From: Telmatherina bonti
Lineage: Eukaryota > Chordata > Actinopteri > Atheriniformes > Telmatherinidae
NCBI GenBank assembly: GCA_933228915.1
Contig: OW121840.1
Span: 7,299,220 to 7,363,219 of the forward strand
Length of the DNA: 64,000 nt
Direction: 5' to 3'
Both the position numbers and the translations under genes were made by a program. Numbering within the stretch: the stretch's first letter is position 1; the number at the start of each line of letters is the position of its first letter. Under the pieces are notes generated by a model. The model was not told the origin of the DNA. It did not search any database and saw only the letters and a program-made list of their open reading frames with translations. This document shows, in pieces, positions 10,941-23,704 of the stretch.

Positions 10941-12555
10941 AATGACTTGTATGGCCTCTGCAGGCTTTCCTCCACGCTCCGGCTCGTGTTACCAAACCAA
11001 CACGCAGGAGTTCAGACTGGAACACAAACACAGTGAGAAGTGAAATGACATGAAAGGAAAGTGGAGGAAGGCGGAGGAGTTTGCTTCAGGTAGACTGTCT
11101 CAGGCTGAGCACAGACAGGAAGAAATGCCCAGCAGGAGGCCTGGCTCATTATGGTATCCAGTTACAGCCTGGAGCAGCCTACCAGCCTGCGTCTAGCAGA
11201 CCGCCTCCCTCCCTCTCTGTCTTTTCCAGAATCATTTCTATATCAGCCAAAGGTTTATATTAAAACTTTTATAAATTCTTTTTCAGGCTAAATGCAGCTC
11301 TTTGTTTCAGTTCTCCTGCAGGAGCTGCTGTTTGTGTCCACCCTGCCCCCACTCTGGCCCCCCCCCCCCGGCTTGTGTTCCCTCGCTGTTTTTATTGCAC
11401 ACAGAGATTATACATCATTGAGGCAGCGCTACCTTTTCATTTCCATGGAACCAACTCTCAATTACGCTCATCAAAGTTTTGGGGAGGGAGGGCGAGGACG
11501 AGGGGGGCACACAGGTTGTGGTTAAAGTTTCAAACCCCACAAGACTTCCTGTTGCTGGGAAACAGAAAGAGGGGATGTTTTTCTTCTCCCAAATGATAAA
11601 AGCTAATGTTTTCCAGACATGACGCACATCTCCAGAGCGACTGCGGCTGCACGGTGAACCCTGAGCTCACGTGGAGGCGACGCTTCCTGCAAACATCTTC
11701 ATCACCGCGTCTCCTCCTGCCTCTCCACAAACACCAGCACGTTTATGTTTGCCATTAGCAAAGTGCTGAGAGGCTGAAAAATGCTGCAAGTTCTCTTTAC
11801 GAGTTTTCAGAAGACGTACCACACAGTGAGATGATGGGAGAAGCAACTCGGTGAATTCGTGTAAATACCGTGCCCTGATTTGTGACCAAAGGCGCCAAAC
11901 TGAAGCGTAATTGCATGTAAGTTTATGAGAAGGACTTGGCATGGTGTGTGACTGTGCAGAGTCGACGTCTGCATGCTGTGGGCGGGTGTAGTAGTAGTAG
12001 TATAGCGACTCAGAGGAAACACGCCCACAGTTGCATGCAGACGTTAAAGGCCTGCATTGTCTGCAGTGGACTGGAGCAACTGGAAGGGTTAGGCTGGAGG
12101 CGTCAGCGCAGTCCCCCCACTGTCGGAGGTTTCCTCCATTTAATACCAAATTATGTGGAAAAGATGCAGGTTAGGTTACAAAAGGAGGGTTGGAGTGATT
12201 TTATTTTATTTTTTTTAGGGATTTTGTGTTTTTTAAGTTTGATTTTTCTTCAGTTTATCATTTACTTTTCTGTTTTGTTCCTTTTCTTTTTCTTTTTTTG
12301 TGAAAAATATAAATGCTGATGTGTGATTGGATTTGTCACGTTCTGATGTCTAACATGCACGTTAGGTTGATTATTAATGGGTACGGTTTACATAATGTTT
12401 TAATAATTTGTACTTACTCCGACTGGAGGTTTACACGAAAAGACGTTCTGACTTGATTCCGCTTTCGATCAGCAGGTTGGGAAGGGATCTGATTGGACAG
12501 AGGGCGGACGTGACGTAGTGACGTCTAATGGAAATAAAGTTGGCTTCTTGCCTCT
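10941..12555. other. Unique stretch, no gene seen
   Basis: No supported gene. It includes a C-run near 11361-11370 and a T-rich tract at 12196-12300. The minus-strand open frame 11667-12149 (160 codons) has no domain, signal or splice support and runs through a TAGTAGTAGTA repeat near 11990, so it is judged chance. Confidence 0.4.
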
Positions 12556-12690
12556 CATCTTTTCGGTTGTAACCATGGACATCATATATACACAGACGCC
12601 ACGTAGCATCCCGCTGTCAATGCGAGCTGACGTCTCATCACGCCGCCATCTTGGATGGGTCTCCATGCGCCTCCAATGCATTTATTTGTA
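12556..12690. repeat. Dispersed repeat fragment, class uncertain
   Basis: The text GGACATCATATATACACAGACGCC and CGCCGCCATCTTGGATGG resembles short teleost non-autonomous elements ending in CCATCTTGG-type blocks. No terminal repeats or target duplication could be fixed, so the family is not named. Confidence 0.35.
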
Positions 12691-15082
12691 AGGTGCAGGT
12701 CCAACCACAACAATAACTTCACCAATTTTTTTTTACCAAAGAATTGCTGAAACACAAAGTTATGATACAAATCATTGTAAAACATTATAAACTATGTGCT
12801 AAAATATTTTTATAATGCTATTGAAGTAAGACATAAGGTAGCTACAATATAAATAAAAGTATAAATGAATGTGATACTAACATGTTTGATTGTTTATTGA
12901 TGGATTTAGATTCATTTTTATCTGGTCACATAAATTATTATTAAACCTTGTGAAATGTAATTCCACTTTGTCTGATTTCAATATTTAGCCGGTTATTTCA
13001 ACCATAGGCCGAACAAAATACAGGAATAGTTGCTGCTTTCTCTTGACTACAGTTGACTCTTTTTTTTTTTACATTTATTAATTTATCAATATAGAGATAC
13101 AGTTTAACAAAGTCTGAAAATAAAGTATTGTATCAAAACTGTGAAATTCAGAAGTTACCCAGAAAAACACTGAGAGAGCGTAAACCTCTGACAAGGCCTT
13201 TAAAAAGTTCCCAACAGTGATCCGGATCACCACCAAGATTAAATCAGTTCTTTATTTTCACGTTTCCAACAAGTCCTGAAAATGGACAACACTGTTTTGT
13301 CCCTGAACTCAGCGCTGCCCCCTAGTGGATGATCTGACCTGACTACCATGGCAACGTAAAAGACGTGGAAGTATGAGAACGGTTAGTATGAAAACCTGTG
13401 GAACAGACGTTTACGTACGTGAGGGACCTTTACACAGCTTTATGGCCATAGTAATGTTTCTCCTCGACTTCAGAAAAAATAAGTCCAGGTCAGTTCCAAA
13501 CGAACAGAGGAGACTGCAGCGGGCCGATCTCTGTGATGGATCAGCTAAATAATGCAACAGCCTCTCTGAGAGTTTCCAAACTTCTGCAGACTTCCATGTT
13601 CCTGCTTGTGACGTGAGAAAAAGAATTTAAAAGACACGTCTTTTATCTTTTATTTATGGTTGTGTATGAATGCTAAGTAAGTCAGGTGGAAGGGGATGTT
13701 TTGGGGAAAACCCGCGCGTCACCTTGTGTTTTCTTGTTGCAGATGGGAGCTAGCGATTAGCTGGATCTGTAAATGAAATAAACTCAACTAAAATGTTGGA
13801 ACTGGATGTAAAAACAGGCGTCTGGGTGACAAGCTTGCCTGCAAACACAGTGTAGACTCATATCTGAGAAGCTCCAGCTCACTTTTTTCTTTTCTTTGTG
13901 AACAAACATCCATTAAAACAAACAAGGGCGTCTGCTGCGCGGCCGGATGATAACCTGGAAAAGAAAGATACGGAAGTTTTCATTTAGCAAACACTGGAAC
14001 CATAAGCATCTTGTAAAAAATTAAATCTCCCCGGAGCAGAAACTTCTCAGAAACTTCTTTCCAGCAACTCCAGCAGCCTTAACCATTTAACAGAACTGGT
14101 CTAACTGGATTGAAGACGAGTGGTGAGCCTCTTTTCTTCAGTTCATGAGAAACGTCCATAAAGATGTCAGATTTTCTCTGCGTGGATGTAAATTAAAGCC
14201 TTTCCAGTCGGCTAAACGTATTCTCTCTATACGTGACATAAATGTAAACAATGCTTCTCCAAGAAAACCAGTAAAACCAGTAGCAATGGCGCCGAAAAGC
14301 TTTGAAAGATTTGCATAATGCGAAACAACTTCAGGTGACCTGGCTGATCCACGGCGACTGTGACCAGATCGCAGACGTTTCCAGCATCTGGGACAGCTTT
14401 TGTAGCTTCTATCACCCTGTCATTTGAGCAGCACCAGCCTCCAGAAGCCTCTCATCTTCCCTTGCTCCCTCCATTCATTTCATCCCCCGAGTTGAGTTCC
14501 AGCAGCAGCTCATAATGACCGCGCTGCTAAACATAGATCCCCGACGTTAACACAAACACAGCCCGAGGTGCACATTTGCAAGCGCTGCAGACTAACTGGT
14601 GGAAAGTTTGGTGATATGTCTGCCAGATCCTGAAACTTTATAGGAGAAAACGAGGCCGATTCATTTGTTGAAGCTTTATTTAAGGTTGATTTGGATTATA
14701 AATCATTAGAGAACGCCGATCGTGAAAACAAGCTGGTAGTTCCTTCATGTTCCATTAACGCTGACTTCAGTTCCTAATAAACCACAGAGGTCTGAGGATG
14801 TTTAATGGAAGGACACGTCGTACATAACAGCTCTTTATTCAAAAGAAAGCCTTTGTGTTTCTTCACCGTATCCATAAAATTGCTGTTTTTGTGCCAGAAG
14901 AGCCGCTTGAGATGCCAAACCAGGTGGCAACAAGGTTTTATTTTGTTGTAGTTTAATCGTGTTAAACACACATCAGTCAAACTGCGTCAGACTCCAGAAC
15001 TAATACTAACTAATAATTATAAAATACACTCGGACCAGGTGATGCTGCGAGTTTTAGTGTTGACTGGATTTTAAGACAATCC
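12691..15082. other. Unique stretch, no gene seen
   Basis: AT-rich, with no supported gene. GCTGCCCCCTAGTGG at 13313 is a motif common in teleost repeats, but no element could be delimited around it. Confidence 0.4.
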
Positions 15083-15945
15083 AGACCAAATGCAGCTGAT
15101 ACCAATACCAATGCCGATACTGATACCAATTCCACTATTGATACTGATAAAGATACCAATACTGATACCGATACTGATACCAATACTGATACCAATGCTG
15201 ATACCGATACTGATACCAATATTGATACAGATACTGATACCAGTGCTGATACCGATACCAATACTGATACCAATACTGATACCAATGCTGATACCGATAC
15301 TGATACCAATATTGATACCGATACTGATACCAGTGCTGATACCGATACCAATACTGATACCAATACTGATACCAATACTGATACCAATGCTGATACTGAT
15401 ACTGATACCAGTACCGATACTGATACCAATACTGATACCAATACTGATACCAATACTGATACCAATGCTGATACTGATACTGATACCAGTACCGATACTG
15501 ATACCAATACCGATACCAATACTGATACCAATACTGATACCAATGCTGATACCGATACTGATACCAGTACCGATACTGATACCAATACCGATACCATACT
15601 GATACCGATACTGATACCAGTGCTGATACCAATGCTGATACCAATGCTGATACCGATACTGATACCAATACTGATACCGATACTGATACCGATACTGATA
15701 CCAGTGCTGATACCGATACCAATACTGATACCAATACTGATACCAGTGCTGATACTGATACCGATACTGATACTGATAACAATACCGATACAGATACCAA
15801 TAATGATACTGATAACAACACCGATAAAGATACCATTACCGATACCGATACTGATACAAAAACTGATACTGATGCTGATACCGATACAGATACCAATACA
15901 ATACCGATACCAATACTGATACTGATACCAATATTGATACTAATG
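15083..15945. repeat. Hexanucleotide satellite (GATACY-type), about 143 units
   Basis: The array is built from six-base units of the type TGATAC, CGATAC, CAATAC and CAATGC. Higher-order repeats are visible: a block of about 90 bp around ACCAATATTGATAC (near 15215 and 15306) and one of about 78 bp around CCAGTACCGATACTGA. The six-base period keeps both strands free of stops, giving 170 codons of LIPI-type text on plus and up to 253 codons of VSVS/QYRYWY text on minus. Neither is protein-like, so no gene is called. Confidence 0.95.
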
Positions 15946-15996
15946 CTTTTTGTTTAAAAATCGCCCATTTATTAATTTTATCTTGACGTATTCGTG

Positions 15997-16145
15997 ATTA
16001 TATTAATAATAAAACACATCACAAAGATTTCTGCTAAACTAAACATAATCTTAAATTATTGATCATGATATTTATAATATATAAATATTATATCATTATA
16101 TTCATAATAAAACACATCACAAAGATTTCTGTTAAACTAAACATA
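15997..16145. repeat. Short direct duplication in AT-rich DNA
   Basis: Two copies of a block of about 50 bp lie at 15997-16047 and 16095-16145, sharing AATAAAACACATCACAAAG and TAAACTAAACATA. They are about 97 bp apart and differ at two or three positions, so the event looks like a simple local duplication. Confidence 0.75.
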
Positions 16146-18840
16146 TTGAACAAATGTCGATTCTCTGAATTTAGATAATAATTTTAAACCAAAAATGTCC
16201 TTTTTTTAAGTTTAATCAGGTATTTTTTCAAAGGAAAAAGACTTTTCTGCTCCTTTTTTAAAGTTTTGTTGCAAAATGAATAAAAACAAAGTGTTTTATT
16301 AGTCTGAAGAACATGGTATCACATGGTAAAAGAAACAAAATCGTCATACATAAAGTTATTATCTGTCTGGATTTAATGAATTTACAGTTAATTTTTTAAT
16401 AAAAATAACTTTTTCTGTTTTCCTGGCGCCTAATGCTGCAAACTGTCAGAACAAGGCGTCAGTGATGCTGTCAGTTGCAGGAGGAAAAGGACCAACAGGA
16501 AGTTTATTTCCTCATTATTCCAGAATAGAAGAGATTTTTTCATTTTCTGTTCCTGTTTGTTCCAGGTGAACGTTCTCTGCTTCTGTTTCAGGTGAACATC
16601 GACACAGTGAAAACAACGCGCTGAGAAATGAAAACATGTTCATGCTGTGATGCCTGGATGTGACTTACAAGGAGATGCAGGACCTGAACGTGATGATGGT
16701 CCGGTTGGATAAAACAGAGAGAAGAGCAAAGCTGAGGAACATGTTCAGCAGAAACGTGTGATGGATGCGACAGATCCGATGCGTATCTTCACATCCGTTG
16801 TTATTTGTGTTGTTCTGTGGATGCATAAACACAAAGCGGCGGTGGTGTTTACCCTGCTCTTATCAGCAGCTCTTCCTCCTTCCTTCCTCCAGTGTTCCAT
16901 TCGACAGTTGGTGCCCACCATGCTATGTTTAGAAAGCGGCTTACAGGAGTGATTGAATCATTGAATAACAGACTAATTTACTCAGAAACACAAGCTGTTC
17001 AAGCGCAGCTTTTAGGTTGTGCAACACACACTCTCTATGTGGTGTGACTCTGTCCTGAAAAGCCCAGGAAACGCCTCGCCTTTGAAGCTTCCAAGAAGCC
17101 TTCGCGTGCCTTGCAGCATGTCTCCTGCTCAGGTTTTTAAAGCCGCTGTGGCCTGTGTGGATGCATTTAGAGCCTCACTATAGGAGCATTCATATTATGT
17201 CTTTATGAGCATGTAAAACATTCTGTTTATATATAATCTAGAATAGAACAGTCTATTAGCTCTAATAGGTTTCTTGGCAAAACTCCAAACAATTCCTGAA
17301 ATAAACTTTGCTCATTTAGTCACAGGGAGGCTAGTAAAACGGAGAAACATGGCGACACAGGCGTTAGAAGCAGATTAACGTATATATCCGTCGTGCGTTG
17401 AATCAGTTGCATTGCCTCAAGCGGCAGAAAGATCACATAAAACATGAGATTTGTCCGGACGGCTCTGTTTTCGCCTCTGCTTTAGGTTTTAAACACAAGC
17501 AGTGTTTGACATGTCATTTTAAATGTGCAACCCAACCTTTTACTGAACTGCTGCAAAATTCAGAGGGAAAAAAGAGATTTTTCTGCTTTGACAACCACAG
17601 GCATGCTGTGTTATGGGTAACCAAACAGCTTAGTTCAGCTGGAAAATGTACAAACACTTTAAGTTTTCTGCAAAAGCTTCAGAAGAAGGCAATAAAAGAC
17701 ATCCCAATTAATGTCTGTATGAATTTTAGGACAAATCATTTAGTTTGGAGTCCAATTATTCACTGAAGTCTGAAGGCACACAGCTGGAAGTAACCTCACG
17801 GCTCCGTGATCATTTGGGAATTTTGTCAAGAGTTAGCACCAACAAGCCATCTGACTGGGACCAGTTACGTCTCTGTGATTCATTCATGACGGTAAAACTG
17901 AAATTACAAAGGCTGCCCAGGAACAAAATAAGCACTTCTTCGTTCCTTGAAGACTGAAACACAACCCTGACAAAAGTCTTTGTTGCATGTTGCCCATTAT
18001 AGCCCTGTCAGCTGTACTCACACAGCAAAGGCACATCAACATTATGTGCCATTATCCTATAATTGATGTTACTGTATAGGGTGGCCTCGCCCCTGATTCA
18101 GTGTCTTCACCACACCCATCCAAACTTCATACTGGGTGTTTGCCTAGACTGGATGCAGGAGACTCCTTCTCTCAACATGAATGTAGAAAATCTCAACAAA
18201 TCCTCCAAATGAAATTATATTTCTTTGATCCCCGGAAGTGTGACTGAATACCATCTGTATACTGCCTACCTAAGAGTGACATGATGGAAAAACGGCAAAA
18301 AGAAACTCAACTAAAACACTAAACTCCCTTCATTATCGGGCTTAAACACTGGACAAAAGCTTGACTTTGGTAGATCATGGTGACGTTTTAAATACATTCT
18401 TTTTACAATGCAAATGTCAAGATATGGATGTTATTTTACTTAAAAACCAGTTAAAGTGAAAATTTTTCATTTCCTGTTACTAAACACATGGATTAGTGAT
18501 AGAAATGGATCATAGTTGTAGATAAAATGCAATAATTTTTACAGTATTCAGTCACTATGTATCACACAGGTGCCATGCTTCTGCTGACCAACACAGACAT
18601 TTTCTTTGAAGCAAAACTTTTCCTCGCGTAAACATTAGAGGTCATCTTTTCACATTTACAGCTCCAGCAGACTAAAGGATTGTGGGAAAATTTTCAGTGC
18701 AAACAGAAAGACATGAAATCTTCCAAACAGCTACCAACGTGCAGCCTGTGGAAGTGATGGACCGGATGGTGTTGGGCTGAACTTTAAATGACAACAGAAC
18801 AGATCACAACAAAGTCTCTATACGGTAAGGCTGGCTTCGC
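16146..18840. other. Unique stretch with two weak open frames
   Basis: No gene can be supported. At 17398-17766 a 122-codon plus-strand frame (containing HIKHEICPDGSVFASALGF and LQKLQKKAIKDIPINVC) is the longest non-repeat open frame nearby, but it matches no family known to me and has no splice context. At 16590-16760 a frame after an acceptor-like CTTCTGTTTCAG is interrupted by a TGA and then reads EMQDLNVMMVRLDKTERRAK. Both could be chance or pseudogene remnants. Confidence 0.3.
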
Positions 18841-18845
18841 TGATC

Positions 18846-19400
18846 ATGGTGGTGGACAAGGTGGCGGACACGGCTAACATGGTGGCGGACATGGTGGCTA
18901 ACATGGCCGACATGGTGGCTAACATGGTGGCTAACATGGCTGACATGGTGACTAACATGGCTAACATGGTGGCGGACATGGCTAACATGGTGGCTAACAT
19001 GGTGGCTAACATGGTGGCGGACATGGTGGCTAACATGGCTGACATGGTGGCTAACATGTTGGCTAACATGGCTAACATGGTGGCTGACATGGTGGCTAAC
19101 ATGGCTGACATGGTGGCTAACATGGCTAACATGGTGGCAGACATGGCTAACATGGTGGCTAACATGATGGCGGACATGGTGGCTGACATGGTGGCTAAAA
19201 TGGTGTCTGACATTGTGGCCAACATGGCTAACATGGTGGCTAACATAATGACTAACACGATGACTAACATGGTGGCTGACATGGATGCTAACATGGTGGC
19301 TAGCATGGTGGCTAACACGGTGACTAACATGGGTGCTAACATGGTGGCTGACATGGTGGCTGACATGGTGGGTAACCTGGTGGGTAACATGTCTGACATG
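18846..19400. repeat. Minisatellite of ATGGTGGCTAAC units
   Basis: The array mixes 12-base units (ATGGTGGCTAAC or GAC) and 9-base units (ATGGCTAAC or GAC). All units are multiples of three, so one plus and two minus frames stay open for over 200 codons (MVANMADMV on plus, HHVSHHVSH and MLATMSA on minus). Several overlapping frames that all remain open are a property of the repeat and argue against a gene. Confidence 0.93.
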
Positions 19401-19779
19401 ATTTCTGAGATGGTGCACAATTTCAGCAAGAAGATCCAGATTTCCAGAAACACATAATAAAGTGACCAATCACAAGGGATTGCCATGTTGTTTAGGGCGG
19501 CTGCACTTCAGGTCTGGAAGAGGTCTACCTTGAGCCTCCGCACATGTCATGTGAGTTTAAATCCAACTTTGGAATTCTAGTGCTTATTGTCACTCTTTGC
19601 TGTCCTCACCATCCCAACCAGTCCTTCCTGGTTCTGGCCCTGATGTAGGTTTTCCCTCCTGATTAAAGAGTTATTTTGATTCCCATATGCATCTTCCTTC
19701 CTGTTCGTGCCCAGGAGATGGACTGAATTACAGACTTTAAGCATGCTGTTGGTTTACAGCTAAGTAATTACTTGGTGTA

Positions 19780-19870
19780 TATAAACTGGACTAATGACAT
19801 TGCCGTGATTTGATGCTATATAAATAAAGTTGAATTGAATTGAATTGAATTGAATTGAATTGAATTGAAC
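19780..19870 (+). mobile_element. L2-type LINE 3' tail
   Basis: The text TTTGATGCTATATAAATAAAG followed by about seven TTGAA units matches the end of the L2 element at 32.96 kb. Only the extreme 3' end is present, as expected of severe 5' truncation. A second weaker tail-like piece (TGCCTTGAGACAACTCGGTC, CATGAATAAAGCTAAACTGA) follows at 19886-19945. Confidence 0.7.
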
Positions 19871-19945
19871 AGAGTAGTTTCTGTAAAAGTGCCTTGAGAC
19901 AACTCGGTCATTATCTGGTGCTACATGAATAAAGCTAAACTGAAG

Positions 19946-22208
19946 TGATTTGAACAATGTTCTCCATACTTCAGCGTTATTTCTCAACAAAAGCAAATTA
20001 GCAATCAGGAACAAGAAAACCAAGGAGAACCTGCGTTTCTTTGTTTTCAGCACTGCCCCCTGGTGGCTGTAGGAAGCTACACTAGGTTATCGCACATCTG
20101 TGGGAGCTGTTGAGACTTGCAAAGCAGGGTTGAGTCTCTCATAAAAGTCGCTGAAGTAGCAGAGATGTAACAAAAGACAAAGCTTTGATAAAAAAAAAAA
20201 GCAGAAATAAAGTTGTAGATAAAATAGTTTGCATAATCAGATAGTCTTTAAACTCAGAATGAGCGAACACAACCCCCCTTTTGTCTCCTGATGTATGTGA
20301 ATAAAGTGGTGCAAGTCATAGTGAGCACACACATCAGTGCTGATTGGTCAGTGTGGCTGACGCAAGCAGATACGAGCAGTTAAGGATCATCCCTGGGGGA
20401 GCTTCTGGTTCCTCCAGCCTGTCTGGAGATAAGACAGTGAACGCTCCAAAAATCCCCCTAATTCTTCTGTCTCACTCTAATCTATTCCTGTTGTGGACCC
20501 TCCCTCATTCCCTCCCTAAACACCTTCATTATGTCCTCTGTCCACTCAGTGAGGTGCCTCGGAGGTTCAGAGACAGAGATAATTTATTTCATTATGAGTT
20601 CCTGCAGCTGGCATGCTCTCTTTGCTTGTATATTTTGAGTTTGTTTGCATATTTTATTTATAGATTAATTATTTTAAAATAAATAAGTAAAAAAAATAGG
20701 TTAAATATATCAAATATATAAACAAAGATACAACTAACTGTGGTACAAACTGTAATGTCAAGGTTATATAAATACTTTTTAATGTCCAAAAAGGGAGTAC
20801 AAAGACTTTTGCGTCTTGTTGTGATACTTTTACCACACAATAAAGTTGTTAAAATAAAATAAAAGCAGAAAAAAAACATACTCATAACCATATGGCTTTA
20901 TTCGGTTAGAAAATAAACAGTAATCACAATAACAACATTAAAGTAACCTAAATGTGACTAAAGAAAAAAGGTTTCTAAAAGAAAAATAAAGGGATAAATC
21001 ATGGAAAAATAAGAGAATAGAATAAAAAAAAAAAACACAATTAAATCAAATTAAATACTAAATAAAGCTATTAAAAGAAAAAATAATTTAGAAATGAAAA
21101 CATAAATAAAAGTAAATGAAGACATATAAATGGATTAAATCAGTAATATAAAAATAAATAAAACTTCTACACGTGGTATCAAAGGGTTCGATAACTGTAG
21201 TTTTATTTTACTTATTTTCTATGTTATTTACTAAAAAGAACAAAACGCATGAAAAACATTTAGGAAAATTCCTGAAACCACAAGGCTGAATTGCGAATAA
21301 AGATGGTGTTTGTGTGTGAAAGGTATCAGGAAAAAGCTCGATCCCGTCTGTTTTAGGGAAACAGCATAATTCCGCTTTGGTTTGAGGGTGTCTGAGCTGA
21401 TGCAGCATGGCGGCATGACAAATGCCTTCATGTTTGGTCGGTTAATGTGGGGCCTTCAGAACGATGACCCCAGACTCACCTCTGCGCGCAGTCCAGGGCC
21501 CAGGGAACCCGCTCAGCCCCAATAATGAGATCATTACCAACAGTTAATTAAAAGCGATGCGTCTTCTAAAGCTTTGCCCCATATCGCATTGTGTCCAAAC
21601 AATTGCGTCCCTTGTGGACGACCAAGGATGAAAGGGTGAGCCAAATGGAGGAGAACGCCCATTGTCCTTCTCCTGAGAAACTGTCTTCCCTCGCTTTTTG
21701 CCTTTCAATGAATTCATTGTGTTCCCGCTGAGGTTCGGGGCCAGTCATCTCGGGTTCAGAGGGACAGGGCTGTTCTGGGCCGAGCTAAACCGGGACGGAG
21801 ATCCAGAGGGAGATCCGGAGGGGCAGCAGAAAGGCTGTTGCACTCAAACCCGAGAAAAACATCCATCCAGTGCAGCAGTTTACCAGAAGCATCCAAAATA
21901 CTCTGAATTCTGCATCATTTTATTATCATCCACAAGAGAAAACAGAAGCTTTTTCTAATTTTTTTAAAAAGAGAAATCAGAAGATCCATAAAAAAACAAT
22001 AAACCAAACAAGACTGAACCATCAAAAAATAAACAACAAATAAAATAATGACTTGTTAAAAATCATTTACTGACTTCCTGAAGTCAGTTTCATTTATCCA
22101 GACGGACAGACAGACAGATAACTTTGACCCGGCAGAGGAACAGGAAATGAGAATATCTCCTGGTACAGGACCACTTTGCTTATCACTGAGTCTGTCTTCA
22201 TTCTCTTC
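19946..22208. other. Unique stretch; possible conserved non-coding DNA
   Basis: No gene. The sequence is A-rich around 20650-21180. The part 21480-21740 is repeat-free and of balanced composition, with homeodomain-type TAAT cores (AATAATGAGATCATTACC, CAGTTAATTAAAAGCGATGC), and has the feel of conserved non-coding DNA. That is an impression which needs alignment. Confidence 0.3.
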
Positions 22209-22214
22209 ACTCAC

Positions 22215-22325
22215 TTTATCTTCCGGGGGCTGCAGCCTTTTCACGCCACCATCAGGCAAGCCAAAGGCGGCGTTCGCCCGAGACAGGTCAGCCACGAGAT
22301 CGCCATACACCTTCAGAATCCCCAT
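22215..22325 (-). CDS. Candidate first coding exon, unknown protein
   Basis: On the minus strand an ATG at 22325 opens 37 codons beginning MGILKVYGDLVADLSRANA and containing FGLPDGGVKRLQPPEDK. The last codon (AAA) is followed directly by GTGAGT, a near-consensus splice donor, giving a phase-0 exon. An in-frame TAA sits immediately before the ATG and belongs to a three-codon upstream frame (ATGGTAGACTAA). Possible 5' leader sequence carries an acceptor-like CTTCTGTGCAG about 65 bases upstream. I do not recognise the protein. If read through the donor the frame continues to 22056 with low-complexity text. It is suggestive but unproven. Confidence 0.3.
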
Positions 22326-23704
22326 TTAGTCTACCATGGCTGCTTCTGCAGTGTGGGAGGCGGCTTATGTTGCTGATGAGGACCTACTCCTGCACAGAAG
22401 GCACTGAAACTCCCCGTGCAGAATCTAAACCAGGAGCCTTCTTCCTGTCAGGTGACAGGGAATGAATGAGACTATATTCCATGAACTTGAAAGGACATTT
22501 TCCGCTCTGAATTAGGAGAAAACTGGAAGGAAAACAAGCTAAAAAGATGAAAAACTGCTTTATTAGTGGAAAAAAGGCTGTAGTAAAGGGATTTTTGATC
22601 AAAGGCTGTTCTGTATGCACTGCTTTAAAGAAGTCCAGACTTTGAGGCTTTATTTACACAAGACTTATATTAGGAGTCAAGGTATGTCCCATGTAAAATC
22701 ACACTAAAATAAACTCTGTTTTTTCATTCATTGCACAAGACCAGTCTGGAGATACTGGTGCTCTGCAGGGTTGAGATAAAGGCATGAAACTGCAGAAACA
22801 AGCTGTAAAGTAATCAAGTAACTGGCATAAACTTCAGCTTTGGTGTATTTCAGGCCTCTCTGTCTATGACTTCACACACCCGGCTTGTGTGGCCTGACTT
22901 AGAGAAATGTGTGGAATAGAACAGATTCATCTAACCTGGTGGTTAACTTCTGTTAAAAGCTAATGTCAGCCTGTTTCTGTTGCAGGTCTTTGTCATTCCT
23001 CACATTCTCCTCCATGTAAACAAGCTTAAAGTTCACGTTGGCGCCTCTTTGCCTCGAGCAGCCCTGCAGGCCTGTACTTACGCCTAACCCCTCTTGTTCA
23101 AACAATGTAATGACAAGATTAACACATGCTGGAGGGGCCATGCAGCAGCGTGACAATGCAGCAACGGGGTTTGAAATGGAGGTATCTGATCTGGGGCCAT
23201 CTTTTAAATTAAATGATTAGTTTATTGCATGTGACAAATAAAGCATGGAAACTTAGTTCAGGCTAACTAGGTCTGCATAAACATCAGATTTAGCCAAAAG
23301 GAGAGTCATGTTATTTTAAACTTGTGTCCCACTTTTACATCTTTTTGGGATTCAATTCTAATCGGTGAGAAATTATGGATTTATTTGACATTTTTAAGCA
23401 AGAGTTTTTATTGCACAATAGCAGAAAGACTGACGAGCACACCGGAGTTATTTGCCTGTAGCATGAGGCAGCTTGCTGGTTTCTTATCTATTAGTTTATT
23501 TGATAGGGACAGTACATATTAATGAACATCCACAGCAACAGATGTGAGCATGCTGAATTATAGTGAACTGCTAGGTTGCATCGTCCTTATGGCAGGCAGA
23601 GAGTGAATAGATAATACAATAAAACTAACATTTGGACTATATAAGAATAATGCATAAACTATGACATTTAAACTGTAAAATGCCAACAATACACAGTTTT
23701 GTTT
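22326..23704. other. Unique stretch, no gene seen
   Basis: No supported gene. A good acceptor-like CCTGTTTCTGTTGCAG at about 22970 precedes an open stretch (VFVIPHILLHVNKLK) of 33 codons without recognisable features. Confidence 0.35.

Noticed and set aside
11667..12149. 160-codon minus-strand gene
   Set aside because: It crosses a TAGTAG simple repeat and has no recognisable features.
15090..15896. Long hydrophobic or Tyr-rich proteins on both strands
   Set aside because: All frames are produced by the hexanucleotide repeat and have no non-repetitive part.
16590..16760. Selenoprotein with an in-frame TGA
   Set aside because: No selenocysteine insertion element or selenoprotein family match is visible; an ordinary stop is simpler.
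18804..19486. Three overlapping proteins of over 200 residues
   Set aside because: They are frames of the same triplet-phased minisatellite, and simultaneous openness on both strands is a repeat effect.
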